Shown piece by piece: positions 24,367 to 27,348 of a DNA stretch of 27,348 nucleotides (position 1 is its first letter; every line of letters starts with the position of its first letter). The translations under genes were made by a program, and so were the position numbers. Under the pieces are notes generated by a model. That model had not been told where the DNA came from. It was given only the letters and a program-made list of their open reading frames with translations, and ran no database searches. Source of the DNA: Nitrospirota bacterium (GTDB lineage Bacteria; Nitrospirota; Nitrospiria; Nitrospirales; UBA8639); NCBI GenBank assembly GCA_003233615.1, contig QIMB01000240.1:1-27348 (forward strand), in the 5' to 3' direction.

Positions 24367-25356
24367 TCACCATCTAATTCTTATGTAATGACGATCTAAA
24401 CTTGAAGAGTTATTTTCTTTTATGGACTCCCTGCTTCTCCTTGTTTGCAAAGGCTCACTACGTTGGATTTCCTTCTGAGGCTCTTCTATTGTTAAATTAA
24501 TTGTTCCGATCGAGAGATGAAAGTCCTGAACTTCGGGTTCTTTTCTTTGTCGAGGTTCTATAGGTCTTGGTTGAGAAGCCGCAGATGTCAATCCCTGATC
24601 AGGAAGGGGAGGTGCTTCCCTTTCCACATCTATGATTTTAACTGTATTCCTGTTATGGATCCCTTCAATGCCTTCAACCGGCGTTTCAGCGACCCATTCT
24701 CTGATTTCCTCAAAAGTGGTTCTCCAGGTTTGTTTACGGGCAGGTTGATTATCTGACTCTGCGCTATGCTTGGAAGGAGGCTCGTTTCTGGATTCTCGAT
24801 TCATTGATTCAACTATCCCCTCATTCTTCCGCGATTTTCCATGATTGATTTCGTGGCTGGTTGGAAGCTTTTTTGGCATAAACAACTCGTTTCCTTCATA
24901 ACTCTGCTCTAACTTTTCCCCTTCTAATCTTAGCTCGATAGCTTCTTCAGAAGGCTTGCTCTCGTATCGCTTTACTGTCAAATTCTGAGTTCTATCGCTT
25001 TCATTATGTAAAACTGAATGCTTAACCCCTTCGTTCACCTCTCCATGAACCTCCCTGGCCGATTGTTCTGTTTGAGGTTCAAACGGTCTTTTCTCTCCAA
25101 TGTGAAGAAGCTTGAAATTCTCGTTTTCAGTATGCAGAGCCGAGTATTTAAAACCTTCCCTCACATTTTCATGAACCTTTCCGGTCGATTCTGTGATAGG
25201 TTCAACCATTTTCTCGTCTTCAACATGAACAGGAGATGTCCCGTTAAGTTCTTTTGACCTTACAGAAGGTGACTCAAGAGGGTCTGTACTGAAATTACCT
25301 GCAGGTCCAAACGTGATACCTGTTTGTTGTATTAATCGTGAAAAATAACCTTTCAT
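24367..25356 (-). CDS. Disordered charged protein with internal repeats, eCIS-associated
   Basis: This protein has 329 residues from the ATG at 25356, which overlaps the previous stop as ATGA. A longer frame to 25404 exists but would overlap that gene further. It starts with MKGYFSRLIQQTGITF, a short motif I associate with eCIS proteins in this place. It ends near FHLSIGTINLTIEE, which may be a small beta motif. The middle is very rich in Glu, Ser, Lys and Arg. It contains two related 32-33 residue units at about 48-79 and 88-120, sharing EK..EP.TE....VH..V.EG.K.S.LH.E. No function is known to me. A tether, scaffold or assembly factor is possible. Confidence 0.75.
   Translation of the reverse strand: MKGYFSRLIQQTGITFGPAGNFSTDPLESPSVRSKELNGTSPVHVEDEKMVEPITESTGKVHENVREGFKYSALHTENENFKLLHIGEKRPFEPQTEQSAREVHGEVNEGVKHSVLHNESDRTQNLTVKRYESKPSEEAIELRLEGEKLEQSYEGNELFMPKKLPTSHEINHGKSRKNEGIVESMNRESRNEPPSKHSAESDNQPARKQTWRTTFEEIREWVAETPVEGIEGIHNRNTVKIIDVEREAPPLPDQGLTSAASQPRPIEPRQRKEPEVQDFHLSIGTINLTIEEPQKEIQRSEPLQTRRSRESIKENNSSSLDRHYIRIRW
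24997..25215 (-). repeat. Two imperfect 32-33 residue protein repeats
   Basis: Unit 1 is at 25120-25215 and unit 2 at 24997-25095. Both follow EK-x-x-x-EP-x-TE, then VH-x-x-V-x-EG-x-K-x-S-x-LH-x-E. The DNA has diverged more than the protein pattern. Confidence 0.7.
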
Positions 25357-26231
25357 AGAGTTTCCTCTTTTTCGATCAGATCCAGATAATGGTAACGTCG
25401 CCATGGTGGAATAGAAAAAACATCCTCTTCTCTCCAGTGATAATGCAAAGCTAAACGGTGAATGGTCTGAAGGAGACCCTTTTGAGCCTCTTGCAGCTTA
25501 TACAACGAGAGTTCTTCTAAGTTGATTTCGTAACGGTTTTCTTTGTCACAATATGGACAATAGGCCCTGAGATCGAAATTAACCAACGGGTCAAGCTCAT
25601 CCATGGATTTATTGAGGGTCTTAACCCGTTCATCTGACATAGGATATCTAATATCGGAAGAGGTTTTATCATCTCCATGCAACAACGTTCGAAGCATTCC
25701 CTTCATTGCCGCATCTTCATTTGCGAAGGAAGTATTCAACCATTCAATTTGATCTCTTCCAGTCGGTTTACGGATTAGATGACCTTTGTCGCCTATCTGG
25801 ATCATAAATGAATCGGCTTTATCATTTTGAAGTTGAAAGTCAGCAATCTCTTCCTGTGAAATCTCGACCTCCATTGGTTGCCGACAGTTATCGTTCAAAC
25901 AACACAGATGAATGCTTAGTTTTGATGAATACCCTGACATAACAATAGTCAACAAACACTCGATTCTTTTGCCTGCCGTAAGGTCCCAGAAGAAATTTTG
26001 CTTGGGTGTCTTCCCGTTTTTATCCCTGGTGCAACATTGTAGAATCTCTGTCACCGGGTAGGGACGGGCTTTTTGTTTGAAGTCGATCTCGATATCTCTT
26101 TTAAAGACACCAAAAGGACGCAGAAATAGCCCGTTAATTGAATATTTCGCTCTTAAGTTGTCAGGGACGCAAGGAAACGGCACCCAACAATCAGCTCTTT
26201 CTGAAATCAAACCCGGTTCAATATTAATCAT
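25353..26231 (-). CDS. T4 gp51-like baseplate hub assembly chaperone family protein
   Basis: This protein has 292 residues from the ATG at 26231, one base after the tube stop. A start at 26264 would overlap the tube gene by 32 bases and is also possible. The C-terminal ~90 residues (DELDPLVNFDLRAYCPYCDK, IHRLALHYHWREEDVFSIPP, WRRYHYLDLIEKE) match the pattern of phage and eCIS hub-assembly chaperones: a CxxC zinc-ribbon-like part, then a helix with LA..Y.W.E.D...P..RR..YL. A second Cys pair occurs in LCCLNDNCRQP. It lies directly after the tube, where tail assembly chaperones are usual. Confidence 0.75.
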   Translation of the reverse strand: MINIEPGLISERADCWVPFPCVPDNLRAKYSINGLFLRPFGVFKRDIEIDFKQKARPYPVTEILQCCTRDKNGKTPKQNFFWDLTAGKRIECLLTIVMSGYSSKLSIHLCCLNDNCRQPMEVEISQEEIADFQLQNDKADSFMIQIGDKGHLIRKPTGRDQIEWLNTSFANEDAAMKGMLRTLLHGDDKTSSDIRYPMSDERVKTLNKSMDELDPLVNFDLRAYCPYCDKENRYEINLEELSLYKLQEAQKGLLQTIHRLALHYHWREEDVFSIPPWRRYHYLDLIEKEETL

Positions 26232-26232
26232 T

Positions 26233-26757
26233 TTATGTAGCAGCTGGAACGTCGCTGGCTTCATCAGGCTCTTTCGTATCCAGATCGCGTTCCCAGCCTT
26301 CCAGTTCGATCTTTAAGCTTTCAATAGCCACAGCGTTAGCATTAGCATCAAGGTCTGGCATTGCAGTGTATTCACTAACCCAGCAATCATACAAGAAATA
26401 ACGAAATGCAACATGTCCTTTTTCATTCATTACTTCGAGGGTCAAATCCTTTTTGTAATTTACCAAGTCCATCCCTGTATCACCCGAGTAGGGGTGAACC
26501 ATATTGGCCCATTTCTCAAACTCTCTATCATGTGTTATTCCTCTTTCCATCGTGATTCCATCATAGGTAGTACGAGCAGGTGACTTATGATCGGTGCTAT
26601 TTTCGCCTCCTTCCCGATGCTTAACAACTTCTGTCGTTCTCTTCAATGTCCCAACTTTACTAACACCCAGAACGGATCTTCCGTCCATAATAACCCTGAA
26701 CTTATAGTTCTTATACGGGTCATAACGGTGAGCATTCTTAACAAAGCCTGTAGCCAT
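26233..26757 (-). CDS. Inner tube protein (gp19 / Hcp-like fold)
   Basis: This protein has 174 residues. Motifs NYKFRVIMDGRSVLGVSKVG, TEVVKHREGGENSTDHKSPA, YDGITMERGITHDREFEKWA and the ending VAIESLKIELEGWERD are typical of the T4-like tail tube family (Afp1/Pvc1). It polymerises inside the sheath and forms the channel for cargo. A perfect AAGGAGGT lies 7 bases before the ATG. An acidic 15-residue tail (TKEPDEASDVPAAT) extends beyond the conserved fold. Confidence 0.95.
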   Translation of the reverse strand: MATGFVKNAHRYDPYKNYKFRVIMDGRSVLGVSKVGTLKRTTEVVKHREGGENSTDHKSPARTTYDGITMERGITHDREFEKWANMVHPYSGDTGMDLVNYKKDLTLEVMNEKGHVAFRYFLYDCWVSEYTAMPDLDANANAVAIESLKIELEGWERDLDTKEPDEASDVPAAT

Positions 26758-26851
26758 TGACTGACCTCCTTCAAGTTAATTTTCAGACAGGATTAACAAG
26801 ATTATAAGTATTTCTATCCTGTTTATCCTGTCAAAAAAGGAAATTCCTATA
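26758..26851. repeat. Intergenic imperfect inverted repeat between sheath and tube
   Basis: Arms 26787-26802 (ACAGGATTAACAAGAT) and 26816-26831 (ATCCTGTTTATCCTGT) pair at 14 of 16 positions around a 13-base loop. In the mRNA this would be a hairpin between sheath and tube. There is no U-run, so a simple intrinsic terminator is unlikely. It could modulate the ratio of sheath to tube mRNA or be a dispersed repeat. Confidence 0.6.
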
Positions 26852-27348
26852 TTATAGTTCACCTGCGATTTGTTGGATTCTTATGATGACAAATTCCGCT
26901 GGCTTTAACGGGGAAAAGCCTACTTCGATATTAACAATCCCGAGGTTCCGGTCGGCTTGTATTGTCGTCTCGGAGTCGCATTTGACATAGAATGCCTGGT
27001 CAGGTGTGCTGCCCTGGAAGGCACCCTGACGAAAGAGTCTCATCATAAAAGCACCCAAATTGAGCCTTATCTTGGCCCAGAGTGGTTCATCGTTCGGCTC
27101 AAAGACGACCCATTTGGTGCCTCGAAAGAGAGATTCTTCAATAAAAAGAGCCAGACGGCGGATGGGAATGTACTTCCATTCAGAGCCAAAATCATCAGCT
27201 CCATCCATTGTTCGCGATCCCAAACTAACAATCCCCACAGGGAATTGACGGAGACAACTTACCCCCTCTTTGTTCAACACTCCATTTTCCATATCTGTTA
27301 AGCTGATTTCCAGATGTGATATCCCGACAATGTCCGCCTCGGTGCCAG
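26852..27348 (-). CDS. Contractile sheath protein, C-terminal part (5' end outside window)
   Basis: The frame stays open to the right edge, so only the last 164 residues are visible; the Met at 27292 is internal. The region SLGSRTMDGADDFGSEWKYI, RRLALFIEESLFRGTKWVVF, EPNDEPLWAKIRLNLGAFMM and the end VEVGF-like / SPLKPAEFVIIRIQQIAGEL are the conserved C-terminal domain of phage and eCIS sheaths (Afp2-4/Pvc2-4). This domain builds the sheath's inner wall and inter-subunit strands. Whether more sheath genes lie upstream cannot be seen. Confidence 0.96.
   Translation of the reverse strand, partial: GTEADIVGISHLEISLTDMENGVLNKEGVSCLRQFPVGIVSLGSRTMDGADDFGSEWKYIPIRRLALFIEESLFRGTKWVVFEPNDEPLWAKIRLNLGAFMMRLFRQGAFQGSTPDQAFYVKCDSETTIQADRNLGIVNIEVGFSPLKPAEFVIIRIQQIAGEL

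Noticed and set aside
24367..25404. Start of the disordered protein at 25404
   Set aside because: The ATG at 25356 overlaps the upstream stop as ATGA, as elsewhere in the cluster, and begins the recognisable GYFSRLIQQTG motif.
1..27348. Prophage or type VI secretion interpretation
   Set aside because: No capsid, portal, terminase, integrase or TssB/TssC/ClpV/membrane-complex genes are visible. The AAA+ ATPase, DUF4255, CIS_tube and eCIS_core genes mark an eCIS.
1..27348. CRISPR arrays, tRNA or rRNA genes, insertion sequences
   Set aside because: I saw no regular spaced repeats, no tRNA-like cloverleaf and no transposase reading frame. The window is almost fully coding.

Overview
This window is almost entirely one minus-strand gene cluster for an extracellular contractile injection system (eCIS), a phage-tail-like particle that loads and fires protein cargo. 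Transcription runs from right to left. Reading in that direction, the order is: contractile sheath (5' end outside the window), inner tube, a hub-assembly-chaperone-like protein, a disordered repeat protein, a DUF4255 (Pvc16/Afp16-like) cap protein, an AAA+ ATPase, a small unknown protein, a CIS_tube protein, a LysM protein, a gpD-like hub, a gpV/gp5-like spike, a PAAR-like tip, gp25/gpW, two baseplate-J proteins, a P2 gpI-like protein and a 1156-residue DUF6519/beta-helix protein. A protein with two carboxypeptidase-regulatory-like domains follows, and then two cargo genes of the eCIS_core (DUF4157) family. No capsid, terminase, portal, integrase or transposase is visible, so I read it as an eCIS rather than a prophage.

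Genes overlap as ATGA, TAATG, TGATG or GTGA, or are separated by a few bases, with good GGAGG-type ribosome binding sites where there is room. This indicates one or a few long polycistronic messages. The larger gaps are 26758-26851 and 9815-9952, each with an imperfect inverted repeat, and 3232-3349, which is AT-rich with nothing clear in it.

The most unusual part is the cargo end (1-5353). Both cargo genes open with a paralogous 115-117 residue leader. The leader carries a Cys cluster (CPCDGGCPRC) and a heptamer nucleotide repeat inside the coding sequence. Each leader then stops at a TGA in exactly the same context. The reading frame continues past the TGA in the same frame into a conserved linker, the eCIS_core HExxH domain and unrelated payload domains. 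In the first cargo (1-3231) the continuation is open for 959 codons to the window edge. It has no ATG, GTG or TTG until inside the eCIS_core domain, so it cannot be made as a normal separate protein. This points to stop-codon readthrough or selenocysteine insertion, and a small hairpin with one covarying pair lies at the same distance downstream of both TGAs. The alternative is an inactivating nonsense codon shared by gene conversion.

The payload of the first cargo resembles an NlpC/P60-like fold followed by a pyroglutamyl-peptidase-I-like domain with Ser where the catalytic Cys should be. The second cargo carries an OmpA-like domain and a Cys-rich domain I do not recognise.

The organism cannot be named from this window. 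Strong Shine-Dalgarno sites, TGA used as an ordinary stop in neighbouring genes, intermediate GC and dispersed-type intergenic repeats suggest an environmental bacterium. The far-left payload (1 to about 2700) is visibly richer in GC than the structural genes, which fits an exchanged cargo module.
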